Shown: positions 54,619-64,000 of the stretch, piece by piece
Position numbering within the stretch: position 1 is the first letter of the stretch
How the letters are laid out: the number at the start of each line of letters is the position of its first letter
DNA from: Spirogloea muscicola
Taxonomy: Eukaryota > Streptophyta > Zygnematophyceae > Spirogloeales > Spirogloeaceae
DNA length: 64,000 nt
NCBI GenBank assembly: GCA_009602725.1
Contig: WELB01000134.1
Coordinates: forward strand, 8,287 to 72,286
Reading direction: 5' to 3'
Program-made: the position numbers and the translations under genes
The notes under the pieces: model-generated
Databases searched by the model: none
The model's input: the letters and a program-made list of their open reading frames with translations, nothing else
What the model was told of the DNA's origin: nothing

Positions 54619-57100
54619 TGCCATCCTAATATGTGTGGGTTAATGTATGTCATCCACTTGTAGGTGAATGCCATTTTGCTTAAGGGAATTGATGGCACAC
54701 AGTCTTGCAATCTCATGAGACGATGTCGAGGATATAACCTTAATTTAGATGAAATGCAATTGTGCCAAATCATGGGAGGTCAATCTCATATCTGTCATCG
54801 TTGTGCCTACCCCGTCGTACCAATTCAAACATTTGATGCCTCGTTGGTACGGCTTGTCCTGCAATGTAATGTACAGTTGCTAAAGCTTTCACTGGCTCCT
54901 AACCAACTTAAGCCAAGGTCGTCACGAAATAACTGCAGTATGATGCTGCCATCGTTGGCATACGTGGCTGGAGGGTGGCTGGCCCTTTGACATGAGTGGA
55001 TCTTGTGTATGGTCATGGTGATCTATTGTGGTACATGATTAGCATGGCGACTTTCGATGTTGCACCTATCGACTACATGTCAAATCCGTGGCGATTTGTC
55101 TTCTCCCCTCCGGTGGGCATTTGCGCAATTCAACGTGTCCACCATACTGCCCCCTCTTGTCATTACAATTGCACTCTAGGGGTAAACTATTCAATCACTA
55201 CCATTTTCCAAATAGATCATTGGACGTCCACATGGACAAAAGCGCTACTAACCGGACACTGCTGCTGCTATATCTGGTCTAACTGCCTCAGCAACGAACA
55301 TAATAGCTCTCATGTTTATAATCGCAAACACTAAATTCCATGTGTACTATTGGGCATCCGCTGCACGCCTTCACTGCTTTCCGTTGCTGATCCTTGCTTC
55401 AGGTTTGTTGGCCATGGTGTGGGGTGGAATGGGATCGCAGTCTTGCATGCCAAATCTGTCACAAAGCCTCCGTGACATAATATGACCACCCCAACTCGAT
55501 GTCCTGCTGCTCCTATCTCTCTTCACTCGGATCCGCAAGAGTACTCCAGGGGCCCAGGATCCTTCATCTAATAACCACCACTTCCTTCCCCACTCAGACA
55601 GCTGAGACTACCAGCACGAGCAACTCTTCATGTTGAGCGATCATCACCTTGGCAAACAGCTGATTCATATAGGCGCTGCTACTATACATTCTGGTATGAA
55701 ATGAAGCAATGGAGTTTTTAGCACACCGAGCCCTGGCCCATCTCAACGCATAGCGTGCTTCTTTAGTTTGCATGCTTTACTTCCTCTGCCTTCACCGCAA
55801 AAGCTTAAGCAACTCTGCTCTACTTTCAAGCCGGTGAAGCAGCCACGGACGAGGTGAGAAAGCTGCTATTATACAGCAGCTTTTGCATGTCGGATACTGG
55901 GTGTGTGGCCTACTCGCTGAACATGAAGATAGTGAGGATCAGAGAGCAGAGGTCAATCTAGGCCGGAGTAGTAAGTCGAACTCGTCGAGCTTTGGCATGG
56001 AAGGGAGCAAAACACTACTAAGTCTCATGGAGCTATGGCAAATACTAACGAGAGAGCAACAACCGCAGATGGAGGAGGTAAAGGCGGAGGTGACAGGTGT
56101 AGTCTACCAGCAAGATGTTGGCTGTGCCGTGAAATCGATGGCAGGTACATGGTCAGATTTTGCTGAGCAACTGGAGCAGTATGCCAGACTTGCCTAGAAT
56201 GCTTCATTCGGCAAGCTTTCAAGCGCATGTTCCAGTACCTTGCTGAAACAGCTAAGTACATAGCTCGCTGACTCACTGCACTCGTGCATCACGTTCAAGC
56301 GACAGAAGTAAGTAATTGGCCTCCCAAAGGACGGGACCCTCCAGATCGTCCAATCATGCGCTATCTGCTCGAGACGTGCTTTTGGCCTTACTTCTGTATC
56401 GCCTTCGAACGACCTGGGCCCTGACTTTTGCAACTTCGGATAATGCTCTTTCCTTTCTAACGGGCTGGCCAATCACGGCCATCGGCCTCTACTGGAAGAG
56501 TCGATCATTTTGCAACGGATAGGGGCCCTTCCAGGTCGTCTCGCTCCGTGCGGCTCGCATTGACCTCTTCATGACTCGGTTGGCGCAGGCTGGGTGGATA
56601 ATGCAAGAGCACCACGTCGGGCTGCGTTGTTGTGTTGGAAGGAGCCGAAGTATCTTGAAAAGTAGGGGACAAAGTGGCTCTGCTACGATGAAGGCAGAGT
56701 GTATGGTGACCACTCAAGCAAGCAAAAAACGCAAAGCAAAACAGTGGTTGTCTCGTCGGAATGCTACTAGAGGAAGTGCTCCCCTTCCATCTACAGTGCC
56801 ACTAACGAAGAGCCCCGCTTCACATAGTGAAGTAAGCATACTATAGTACGGACGGACTTTGTGCAAGAATCATAGAGGCATAGAGGCTGAATGATAATTG
56901 GACGGGCAAAAAGTGTAGCTCGAAGCGTGTAAGCAGACTGAAGCATCTGAATGCAGACCACTACCGTTCGGTGTTGCGTTACAGAAGTCATACTTGCTGG
57001 ATTACTTCGAAAGCTTCTATAGAGCGCGGATCACCCGGGAGGGTATGCATAGAGAACTTTGCCCTACACACGCTGGTAAGGTGAGTCGTCTTCTTAAGCT
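54619..57100. other. Gene-poor region; one ORF and one hairpin tail
   Basis: I see no supported gene. The 104-codon ORF at 55883-56197 (+) has no features I recognise. A hairpin tail copy is at 56462-56502 (+; GGGCTGGCCAATCACGGCC then CTCTACTGGAAGAG). The rest looks unique or too diverged to classify. Confidence 0.45.
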
Positions 57101-57314
57101 CGTCTATAGAGGGTTTGGGTACCAACCCTCTATACGACAAAGCACTCGCGCGTAGGAGCAGCGGAAGACAGGCCCTGTGGCGCCGCCATCAGGCGGCGAC
57201 TCCACCTCCTGGGCGCAAGCCGGCGGCTTTCCTCGAAGGGGCGCAGCCACGGACTCCCTGCAGCAAGCCACGCGGCAGGCTGCAGCGGAGGCTGCGGAGG
57301 CAAGCAGCGGCAAG

Positions 57315-57605
57315 GCTGCTCCTAAGCTTTACAGGTCCGATGCTGCTCCTAGGCTCTACACGCGCGGGCTGGCCGTGCTATGGCTGCTGCTTCCGGGTCT
57401 CGGCAAAGTGCCGCTTCTCCTGCTCCGAGTTACTCTGATCTGCTGTTGCTCACACGTGGATACTGAGCAGCCATCTGCATCTGCCTCTGCACCATCTTGC
57501 ACTTTGTAGTGTAGTCCTTTTTCAGCACCTCTTTCTTTGGCTTTGAACATTGTCCATTCTTTTTGGGTTGGCTTTGCCAGCCCCTCTTCTCAATGGGCGA
57601 GCACC
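57315..57605 (+). mobile_element. LINE 3'-end fragment with hairpin tail
   Basis: The frame ALHARAGRAMAAASGSRQSA, continuing to YSDLLLLTRGY, stops with TGA near 57456. The tail follows at 57563-57603: GGTTGGC-TTT-GCCAGCC, then CTC-AATGGGC-GAG. The G.T wobble in stem 1 keeps pairing. This copy differs from the 9838 copy at many bases yet keeps the peptide. Confidence 0.7.
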
Positions 57606-57775
57606 TTCTTCTACAGGTTCGAACTCACGTTGGGTAGCAGCCCAAGGCTCTTCGTGCTTCCCCCGTGCCACCCCTCCTCCAGGGGTATGAGCCAGTCGCC
57701 CTATGGCCTTGCGGCGGGCCAAAAATCCTCCCTTGAACGGGTGGATCCTAGCGAGGGGTATATTTAGGAAGAAAG

Positions 57776-57816
57776 TGCTCGCCCATTGAGAATAGGGGCT
57801 GGAACAACCAGCCCGA
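57776..57816 (-). mobile_element. Isolated hairpin tail
   Basis: Minus strand: GGGCTGG-TTGTT-CCAGCCC, then CTC-AATGGGC-GAG, nearly identical to the copy at 50092-50040. No peptide adjoins it. Confidence 0.6.
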
Positions 57817-58059
57817 GTTTTATTTAGGACGGGCGGGACCCGCACCTGGGCGGGCCGCTTGCCTGGCCAGCCAGCCCGCCACCTGGCGGGCCACTTGCCG
57901 TCAAATGGCAAGCGGTCATGTGACGCTAACAGCACCGTGTGACTTACTCAAACGGCTGAATCGTTACCGGCGGGCCACTGGCCATCAATATGCACGGGGT
58001 TTTGGGGCCTCAGTGGCTAGACCTGTTGACCCGGCTTGCATGACGCGCTGTGCCCGCAG

Positions 58060-58251
58060 GTGGGGCGAGCAGGCCAAAGTCAACCCCGCTGGCTCGCTGA
58101 TGCAGGTATTTGCATGCGCCTGTCCATATGCTTCCAGCGGTCCACGGCCTACACCTTGCATCTAAGTGGTAGCCGTGGTCTAGCTGCAGCCACTGGCTTC
58201 CGCCAAGGGGACTGGTTCCGGCGGCTTCATGTTCTGACTTTCGGCTGCTAA
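58060..58251 (+). mobile_element. Frameshifted LINE ORF-end fragment
   Basis: NPAGSLMQV in one frame and CMRLSICFQRSTAYTLHL in the next give the same order as the better copies (AGSLAQVYRMRLAVSLQRS), so a frameshift lies near 58100. It ends FRQGDWFRRLHVLTFGC with stop TAA and a degenerate last block. Confidence 0.6.
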
Positions 58252-58549
58252 GTAGAGATGGTTATGAAGCAATTGGCGGGCCCACTTGTCCCAAGTAGTT
58301 GGTCATGTTATGCCAACAGAGCCGTGCGGCTTAACCAAATGGCCGGTTCATTGCACGTCACGACTCCTGGTTGCGCGGCTCTCAGCTCTAGGTTCAATCC
58401 ACGCTGCCCAGCCTGGTGGAAAAGTCCGTCTCAGGCATCTGTCAAGCCTTTCCTGCGCACTGACAGTCAATGTATCTATCAGCCGGATGAGATGACTAGT
58501 CTCCAAGCTTCTGTCAATACATAACTGCTGCATTGACTTTCCAGCCATG

Positions 58550-58748
58550 TGGAATCGTTTCACTATCTCCCGCCGATGCCATGGGGAGCAGGTGGATTTC
58601 CACGCAGCTGGCTCGCTCGCGCAGGTATACCGCATGCGCCGTCTCGCCGCAGAGGTCCATGGCCTGCACGCTGCATCTGCGTGCCGTTCGTGCCTCAGCA
58701 GAAGAAAGTGCTCGGCCATTGAGGAGAGGGGCTGGAAAAGCCAGTTCA
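58550..58748 (+). mobile_element. LINE fragment joined to an inverted tail
   Basis: Plus strand GEQVDFHAAGSLAQVYRMRR is a copy of the upstream part of the conserved peptide. It breaks near 58690 and runs directly into a hairpin tail in the opposite orientation (58748-58708, minus; CTGGCTTTTCCAGCCCC). Confidence 0.6.
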
Positions 58749-58822
58749 AAATGATTGAATAGAGTACGAGAAGGGGGCCAGGGGAAGCGCCAAGTAAAAC
58801 AAGTACACAAAGAAACAAGCAG

Positions 58823-59388
58823 CTACGAATCACTCAGCACCCCCGGGAAGCAGCCGCAGACCAGAGATGCTAGGCTCCTGGAAGTGGGTCCTCTGGCCAG
58901 AGCCAGAGGCAGCAGCGAGGGCTCTGCCAGCACGAAGGTGCAGCGCGCGGGCCATAGACCTCTGCAGCGAGACGGCCAGGCGCATACGATACACTTGCGC
59001 CAGCGACCCGGCTGCAGGAAAGTCAACCGGCTCCTCATGGAAGCGCCGGGCGATGTTGTGGCGAGCGAGCTGGGTGAGCAGCTAGAGCCACCGAGCGCCC
59101 AGCGCCTCATGGTTGTCAATCGCCAACGGGAGTTTACTCGTCTTCCCGCGGATGGTCGGCGTAGTTGAGCTCTTTAGCCCGAGCGGCCGCATACCCAACC
59201 TTGGTGGCACATTGGGCTGGGTGTGAGCGGTCGTATGCGTCGGTGGTCACCACGTCCAGGAGAAGACGTGGCCCGCCGGCCTGTGGGGTGGCCACCAGGT
59301 CTACGCGACGGGCGTGGAGACCGTCGGCCCTTTCCTGGAGCGGCATGACGCCGGAGTGCTCCGCTGCCACCAAGAAACCAGCCTCCAC
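58823..59388 (-). mobile_element. LINE ORF 3' region: nuclease-like domain plus C-terminal peptide (decayed)
   Basis: The longest LINE fragment in the window. Minus strand 59388-59134 reads ADGLHARRVDLVATPQAGGP, then LLLDVVTTDAYDRSHPAQC and KVGYAAARAKELNYADH. This RxxDLVA...LLDVVTTD...ARxKELNYA pattern is what I know from the C-terminal nuclease-like part of algal and protist non-LTR retrotransposon ORFs. After stops and a frameshift the chain resumes at about 59080: LLTQLARHNIARRFHEEPVD, AGSLAQVYRMRLAVSLQRSM, ARALHLRAGRALAAASGSG. It shows that the short peptides elsewhere are the end of this ORF. The reverse transcriptase domain itself is not in the window. Confidence 0.65.
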
Positions 59389-59606
59389 CAGGACAGCTGC
59401 AGCCTCTGGCCCTGGCCAGGGGACCCGCTACCTGGCGACCAGATTCTCTGACCTGCGGCTGCTTAACAGGGGTTACTGAGTGTTTCGGAGCTGCTTGTGT
59501 CCATGTGTGCTAACTTTAGCACTTTCCCTTGGCCCCTTCGAACTTTCCTCACATTTTCCCTGGGCTGGCCTCTCCTGGAAGCCACCGCCCTCTCTTGGAA
59601 GCCTCT
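59388..59606 (+). mobile_element. LINE 3'-end fragment, head-to-head with the previous one
   Basis: Plus strand AAASGPGQGTRYLATRFSDL then RLLNRGY, stop TGA at 59477-59479, with a tail at 59561-59606 (GGGCTGGCCTCTCCTGGAAGCC). It abuts the minus-strand fragment at about 59388, so two truncated copies are fused in opposite orientation. Confidence 0.65.
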
Positions 59607-59696
59607 TTTCAAAGGTGTGACGAGGGTTGCCCCAAGGTCCTCCCCCGGAGGGGCGGGCCTGATAAGCGCAGGCGCATGCGCTTCATTGAAAAGATT

Positions 59697-59742
59697 TGCT
59701 CGCCCACAGAGGGTAGGGGCAGATAGGGAAAGGCCAGCCCAA
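59697..59742 (-). mobile_element. Isolated hairpin tail
   Basis: Minus strand GGGCTGGCCTTTCCCTATCT followed by CTCTGTGGGCGAG. Stem 1 is weak here, stem 2 fits CTC/GAG. Confidence 0.5.
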
Positions 59743-59769
59743 GAAGGATGGACGATGTCCAACGAGCCA

Positions 59770-59990
59770 AAGGTGCCAAAAGGTGACAAGGGGATACGAC
59801 GGATCTGCCACACGCCGCCGCGAGCGAGCGAAGCAGCGTCTGGCGGCTGGAGCACGACTTGAAGGAACACGACGACGGATCTGCCAGACGCTGCCGTGCG
59901 CGAGCGAAGCAGGCCTGGCAAATGGAGTCAAACTCCCGGATGATGCCGCGCGCAAGCAAAAGCAGCGCCTCTCGGACAGCACGACTGGCG
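59770..59990 (+). repeat. Imperfect tandem repeat of about 75 bp
   Basis: Three diverged units carrying ACGACGGATCTGCCA-CACG/GACG and GCGAGCGAAGCAG. No coding sense seen. Confidence 0.6.
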
Positions 59991-60034
59991 GACGATGTTG
60001 CGTGCATGTGCATTACAAAGCCCCAAGCCTCAGA

Positions 60035-60140
60035 CCGTACTTAGCTACACGGGGTGCACCCGCACCGTTTGGGACTAGGAAACGGTAGACACGATACATC
60101 ATGTAAGGTCACCGGCCTCTCAAATGGGAGGGAACATCAC
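60035..60140 (+). repeat. Unknown dispersed repeat, copy 1 (other copy at 62789)
   Basis: Starts CGTACTTAGCTACACGG and contains a perfect short inverted repeat ACCGTTT...AAACGGT at 60064-60086. The same series of words occurs in the same order at 62789-62911. Confidence 0.75.
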
Positions 60141-60324
60141 AGGTCACTTATAGTCCAAGTACGCGGACTGTCCGGACGGGAACGCGTTTGTTCTGCGGGT
60201 CATCGATGGCACGGGGCCCAGTGGAATGGAAGCCCAGTGAGAGACCTGTGCATCCTGCTTGCGCGCCGCGCTGTGTCCCACAGATATGGACAAGCATGCC
60301 GAACTCAGCGCTGCTAGTCCTTTG

Positions 60325-60440
60325 CGGTGTTTCACATGCGCCTGTCTATACCCCTCTTCCGGTCAATGGCCCACGCCTTGTATGTGCGTGCTGGCTGTGC
60401 CCTAGCTGCAATTTCTGAGCTCTCGTCAAGGAGCGCTAGT
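60325..60440 (+). mobile_element. LINE ORF-end fragment, 3'-truncated
   Basis: HMRLSIPLFRSMAHALYVRA then GCALAAISE. The final DLRLLTRGY block and the tail are missing; the following CGCGCCAGTCTCTTGGACTC-type sequence is different. Confidence 0.55.
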
Positions 60441-60555
60441 CCCTGTACAGCGCGCCAGTCTCTTGGACTCGCGCGCCCTTGGACTTGTGCTACAGGCCTC
60501 TGGCCTGTGCGCCAGCCTCTCGCATTCATCGTGTCCCCTTGTCAGACCCGCTCCT

Positions 60556-60985
60556 CCGGGGGAGGGCCCTGGGGGCGACCCTCGTCACACCCTCAGCGAA
60601 GAATTGGCAGGAGAACCGCTATAATTAGTCGTCTCGGCCAGACTCCTCAGTCCAAGAGACGCCGAGGGGGACACATCACTGCTGCTGCCTAGCCAGCCCC
60701 GCTGCTGCCTGCTGCTGCCGCCGCCGCCACAGCTCTGCTGCTGCCGCCTGCTGCCCAGCCCGTCGCCGCAATCCTCGCTGCTGGCCCTCCCGCCGGCTCT
60801 CTGTGAGTCTGTTGGTAGAGTCACCGCCCTTGGGCGGTGCCTCAAGGCAAGACTTTCGCTGCGCTCTGTGCGCGTATGTGCGTTGGCGTTCTCTTGTATG
60901 AGGGTTGTCTCCAAAACACCCTATGACCGAACCCAAACAGGACATTCTGACCCTAACTGTCTAATCAGGGACAGGGATGTTATAC
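60556..60985 (+). repeat. Long direct repeat, copy 1
   Basis: A block of about 430 bp that recurs at 61308-61760. Shared landmarks in order: GGGCCCTGG, CCTCGTCACACCCTC, CGGCCAGACTC, a GCTGCTGCC-rich stretch with CCACAGCTCTGCTGCTGCCG, GCGCTNTGTGCGCGT, GGGTTGTCTCCA and CCCAAACAGGACATTCTGAC. The copies differ by many substitutions and small indels. Confidence 0.8.
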
Positions 60986-61307
60986 GTCGGATGTCATCTC
61001 CTCGGGTTACTCAGATGTCATGTCCTGTTCTCGAGGAGATGAACATCCAAGTGGGGACGTAGATAAAATTCCCTTCGTTTGGGTTTGCCAACGGTGCCGG
61101 TTATCTTTCCCGCTCGTCTCGCCACCGTTGGGGCGTCCCCACCGGTGCCAGTAAGACCGCTGCACCCTGTGTGAATTATGCCTGATGTCGGGCTCGCTCT
61201 CTGAGGGTGGGACCTGGCCTTTCCTTCCGTGTTGGGCGAGCCCCGCCGAGGGCAGGCCCCTGGGGCTCCCTCATCACAATCCCTACTTCATGTCCCGTTG
61301 TTGGGCC

Positions 61308-61760
61308 CATACCTCTGAGTGTGGGCCCTGGAGCGAGCCTCGTCACACCCTCGGGGAGGGGTGGCAGGTGGCCCGCTGTAAGTAGTAGGCCGAGGCCAGA
61401 CTCATCAGTCTGACCAGTGACGCCGAGAGAGGCACAGCCCTGCTGCTGCCTGCCGCTGCAGCCGCCGCCACAGCTCTGCTGCTGCCGCCTGCTGCCCAGC
61501 GCGTCGCCGCAGCTCGTCGCTGCGGACCCCTCCGGCTCTCTGTAAGTCCCATGGCTGCGCCCCGTATGGGGACAGCTGCTGACCCTCGGTTGAGTCGCTA
61601 ACTTCTGGCGGTGCTTCATGGTAAGACTTCCGCTGCGCTATGTGCGCGTCCGTGTGCGCTGGCGTCCCACTCTGTAAGGGGGTTGTCTCCATAGAACATT
61701 ATGTCCGAGACCCAAACAGGACATTCTGACCCTGACTGTGTAGATAGGGACAGGGGCATT
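61308..61760 (+). repeat. Long direct repeat, copy 2
   Basis: Same landmarks and order as 60556-60985. About 320 bp of other sequence separates the copies, which is short for an LTR pair, so a solo tandem array or two insertions of one repeat is also possible. Confidence 0.8.
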
Positions 61761-62585
61761 GCAGGGGTAGTCCCTTAAACCCCCTAGCCCGGACTCCAGT
61801 AAGGACGTACTCATCTTCATCTGCGTAGCAGGGATCAGGACGTCACAGTACGGAGGGATCCAGCTCATATGCAAGCCTGTGACCGTGCGCACGAAAGAGT
61901 TCAACCGAATGTTTGCAGCATGTGTGCCGTGATTACACCTTGCAGAAGAGTGTCTACTGCGCACCACGTCGACTCGTCCATCAGCACGGCGCCAATCAGC
62001 AATCCCTCAGCGGCTGATGAGCACATCGACATCATGCCGAGCCCTCTGCGAAGCCTTAGGATCATGTCATTGAAAATAAAATCCTCCGGCCAAGAGACTT
62101 CAAGTGTAAAGGCACATGGGTTTTGGGATGCTGAACACTCAAGAAGAAGGATGTAGCTGTGGTATAGCAACGAAGGCATTGTTCACCGCATACTCCGCTG
62201 GAGCAACTAATGCTGAACATTTTACTGGGGTCTCCAAAAAGCCCGACTCATGCTATCAGTTACCAATTAATTTGTGCGTGAAGTCACGTGGTCATCGACT
62301 TCTTTGTTCAACCAGAGCTGCAAATTTATTTCAGACGCCAAGCTCGATAATGGGGCGAACGCCGTGAGTACCAATCCGGAAGGGAATAAGTAATCAGGAC
62401 CGAAGGGGCCGAACATCGCTGCTACAAACAAATCTCTTAAAGTCCACGTGGGACAATTAAATAGTGAAAGGTAATTAGCAGCCGCAAGGTAGAAAGATTA
62501 GCCCCCAGAAAGCAGTCCAGTCCAGGCCAAGAGCCTAGCTCACGGGGCCAAAGAACTGAGGCCATAAGGACTCAGGATCGAGGCC
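61761..62585. other. Nothing recognised
   Basis: AT-richer sequence with short ORFs of no visible content. Confidence 0.4.
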
Positions 62586-62589
62586 ATGC

Positions 62590-62765
62590 AGCCATGAGGT
62601 CAAGAGAGCTGGCCAACCAGGTCAGCCCGCAGGGCGCTGGCCTGAGGGAGAGCTGCCCACCCGGCCAGCCCGTAGGGCGCTGCCTGAGGGAGAGTTGCCC
62701 CAACCGGCCAGCTCGCAGGGCGTGGGCGCGAGGCGTGCGCGCGGGGCCCGAAGCGTGCGCGCGTG
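62590..62765 (+). repeat. Tandem repeat of about 53 bp, three units
   Basis: Units share GGCCAGCCCGCAGGGCGCTG and CTGAGGGAGAG-TTGCCC; the last unit decays into GGCGTGCGCGCG words. Confidence 0.7.
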
Positions 62766-62788
62766 GTACGGAGCCCAACACCTCGAAT

Positions 62789-62911
62789 CGTACTTAGCTA
62801 CACGGAGTGCAGCACATTTACCCGCACCGTTTGGGACTCCAAACGGTAAATACGATACGCTCATGTAAGGTTATCGCGTACCGTTAGCACTCTCAAACGG
62901 AGGAAACGTTA
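62789..62911 (+). repeat. Unknown dispersed repeat, copy 2
   Basis: Matches 60035-60140 from CGTACTTAGCTACACGG onward, again with ACCGTTT...AAACGGT (62826-62847) and a second CCGTTAGC...AAACGG pair. Confidence 0.75.
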
Positions 62912-63339
62912 CAATACGAGATGGCGTCGATTGGTCTATATAGAACATGTTGATGCATGCAAGCTACGTGATACACAGACCGAATAAGAAGTGGTTGCGT
63001 TGGCCACGCTGACAAGGAGGCAGTCCGTCAAGAGGCCAGCGTCGACAATCATTTATCTCAAGCAATGTCAAAGAAAGAATTAGAGGTCCGATCTAAACCT
63101 GAAACTGATGTTGATTGACCTGCGCTGTTTTACTCGACCAGTCTGACGAGTTTGCCAGATTTTCATCTGATGCAATGTGTCAACAGAGAGGATTTAGCCA
63201 AAAGCAATAATAGATCTGATATGTAAGTTACAAAGGCAAAGCACTTCAAGAGATCACAAAAGCTAATCACTCAAGTCTAGCGAGAGCAGTCACAGTCCGC
63301 TCGGCAAGTAAAGAAGGATCATGTGGACTCGGTCTCGTA

Positions 63340-63470
63340 ACTCGATCAAAGTAACTCGGCTTTAGTAAACAATCGAAAGTGTCTCGGCTTCAGTAACAAC
63401 TGATATGGTCACACGGCTTTTGTAACAGTGATTGTAATGGCTCGATCTAGCAACTCGGCTTTGCGTCCCG
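63340..63470 (+). repeat. Degenerate short tandem repeat (CTCGGCTTTAGTAAC type)
   Basis: Words such as AACTCGGCTTTAGTAAAC, TCTCGGCTTCAGTAAC, CACGGCTTTTGTAAC and CAACTCGGCTTTGC recur at intervals of about 30-45 bases. Confidence 0.6.
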
Positions 63471-63889
63471 GTGCAAAAGATGCAAGGATATGTGCAAAGA
63501 TGCAAGAGCAAAGCCTTTAGCAACAGATGCAGTAAACTTGACCACACTCAGTGCTGCACGTGACACCCCAGGCTCGCAATGACATCAACCTTCAGATCCG
63601 GACAAACAGACGATGGCAGCACTATACGCGAGTCTTCGGAGACTTCTCGCAGTCGTGACATGGTCCAGGCGAAGGTTTCCTGGCTGTCATACGCGGTATG
63701 CTCTACGCTCTCGGGCGTGGGCGCAAACTCAGGCGCTGCCATACGCCGTATGCTCTGGCTCTACGCTTTTGGGGCGCCGCGCAGACGCAGGCGCGGGTGG
63801 GCGCAGGCGTGGGCAAGAGGGCGAGACTTGCCGAGCGGACTGATCGCCCCTCATCGAACTGCCGCTCGCTCCGGCCAGGGCCAGGCGCT

Positions 63890-63975
63890 GCGACGGCCGC
63901 TAGCTTCGGCTGGGGCCAGGCACTGTAGCGGATGCTAGCTCCGGCTTGGGCCGGGCACTGTAGAGATCCTAGCAC
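63890..63975 (+). repeat. Tandem repeat of about 37 bp
   Basis: Two to three units of GCTAGCTTCGGCTGGGGCCA / GGCACTGTAGCGGATGCTAG type at the window end. Confidence 0.65.
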
Positions 63976-64000
63976 TGCCTAAATAGGCCAGTTTCGGCCG

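Noticed and set aside
55883-56197. 104-codon ORF as a gene
   Set aside because: No motif, no homology I recognise, repeat-rich surroundings.
60556-61760. Calling the 430-bp direct repeats an LTR retrotransposon
   Set aside because: Interior of only about 320 bp and no gag/pol, primer-binding site or clear TG...CA ends seen.

Overview
The window is nuclear DNA of a plant-lineage eukaryote, most likely a chlorophyte green alga (trebouxiophyte-like; no species claimed). Genes are cut by many short GT-AG introns. Their products are plant/green-algal type: a DUF3007 plastid protein, a YchJ/SEC-C protein, two tandem 12-oxophytodienoate-reductase-like flavoenzymes and a plant-type VPS52. Short telomere-like stretches are of the plant TTTAGGG type. 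There are no bacterial features and no CRISPR. The assembly has N runs at 23061-23117, 37117-38067 and 50385-50924, single N bases at 23766, 27655 and 44617, and an implausible 647-base poly-A run.

Layout. 1-1333 (+): DUF3007 gene, 5' end outside the window. 2829-4648 (+): YchJ-like gene. 5393-8005 and 12206-15144 (both -): tandem OPR/Old-Yellow-Enzyme paralogs with identical coding exon boundaries, separated by about 4 kb of non-LTR retrotransposon (LINE) debris and a cluster of CACGTG/TGACGTCA palindromes. 16982-23012 (-): AP-1 gamma-adaptin. 23979-24981 (+): DIB1/U5-15kD splicing factor. 25894-27423 (-): proteasome beta subunit PSMB4/PBG1. 27656-28471 (+): 3' part of a TANGO2-like gene. 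28733-37116 (-): SKI3/TTC37-like TPR subunit of the Ski complex, 5' end lost in a gap. 38068-39439 (+): UBA-domain protein, 5' end in the same gap. 40293-44421 (-): ARM/WD40 protein with a fold-back element inside. 44579-49107 (+): VPS52 (GARP/EARP). 50244-54618 (+): leucine-rich-repeat protein interrupted by a gap. 54619-64000: gene-poor, full of LINE fragments, tandem repeats and unknown repeats.

Themes. The genes are mostly housekeeping (vesicle traffic: AP1G and VPS52; mRNA processing and decay: DIB1 and SKI3; protein turnover: PSMB4 and UBA). They do not form a pathway cluster. AP1G/DIB1, PSMB4/TANGO2, SKI3/UBA and ARM-WD40/VPS52 are divergent pairs, and at each pair the assembly breaks in the GC-rich region between or at the first exons. 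Degenerate TTTAGGG/CCCTAAA stretches sit in introns or 5' regions of these same pairs. The most interesting non-gene signal is a dispersed repeat family: 5'-truncated LINE ends encoding a conserved C-terminal peptide, followed by a short tail that folds into two hairpins. The tail also occurs alone at many places. Exon coordinates below were derived by hand from splice sites, reading phase and protein-family similarity recalled from memory; no search was run.
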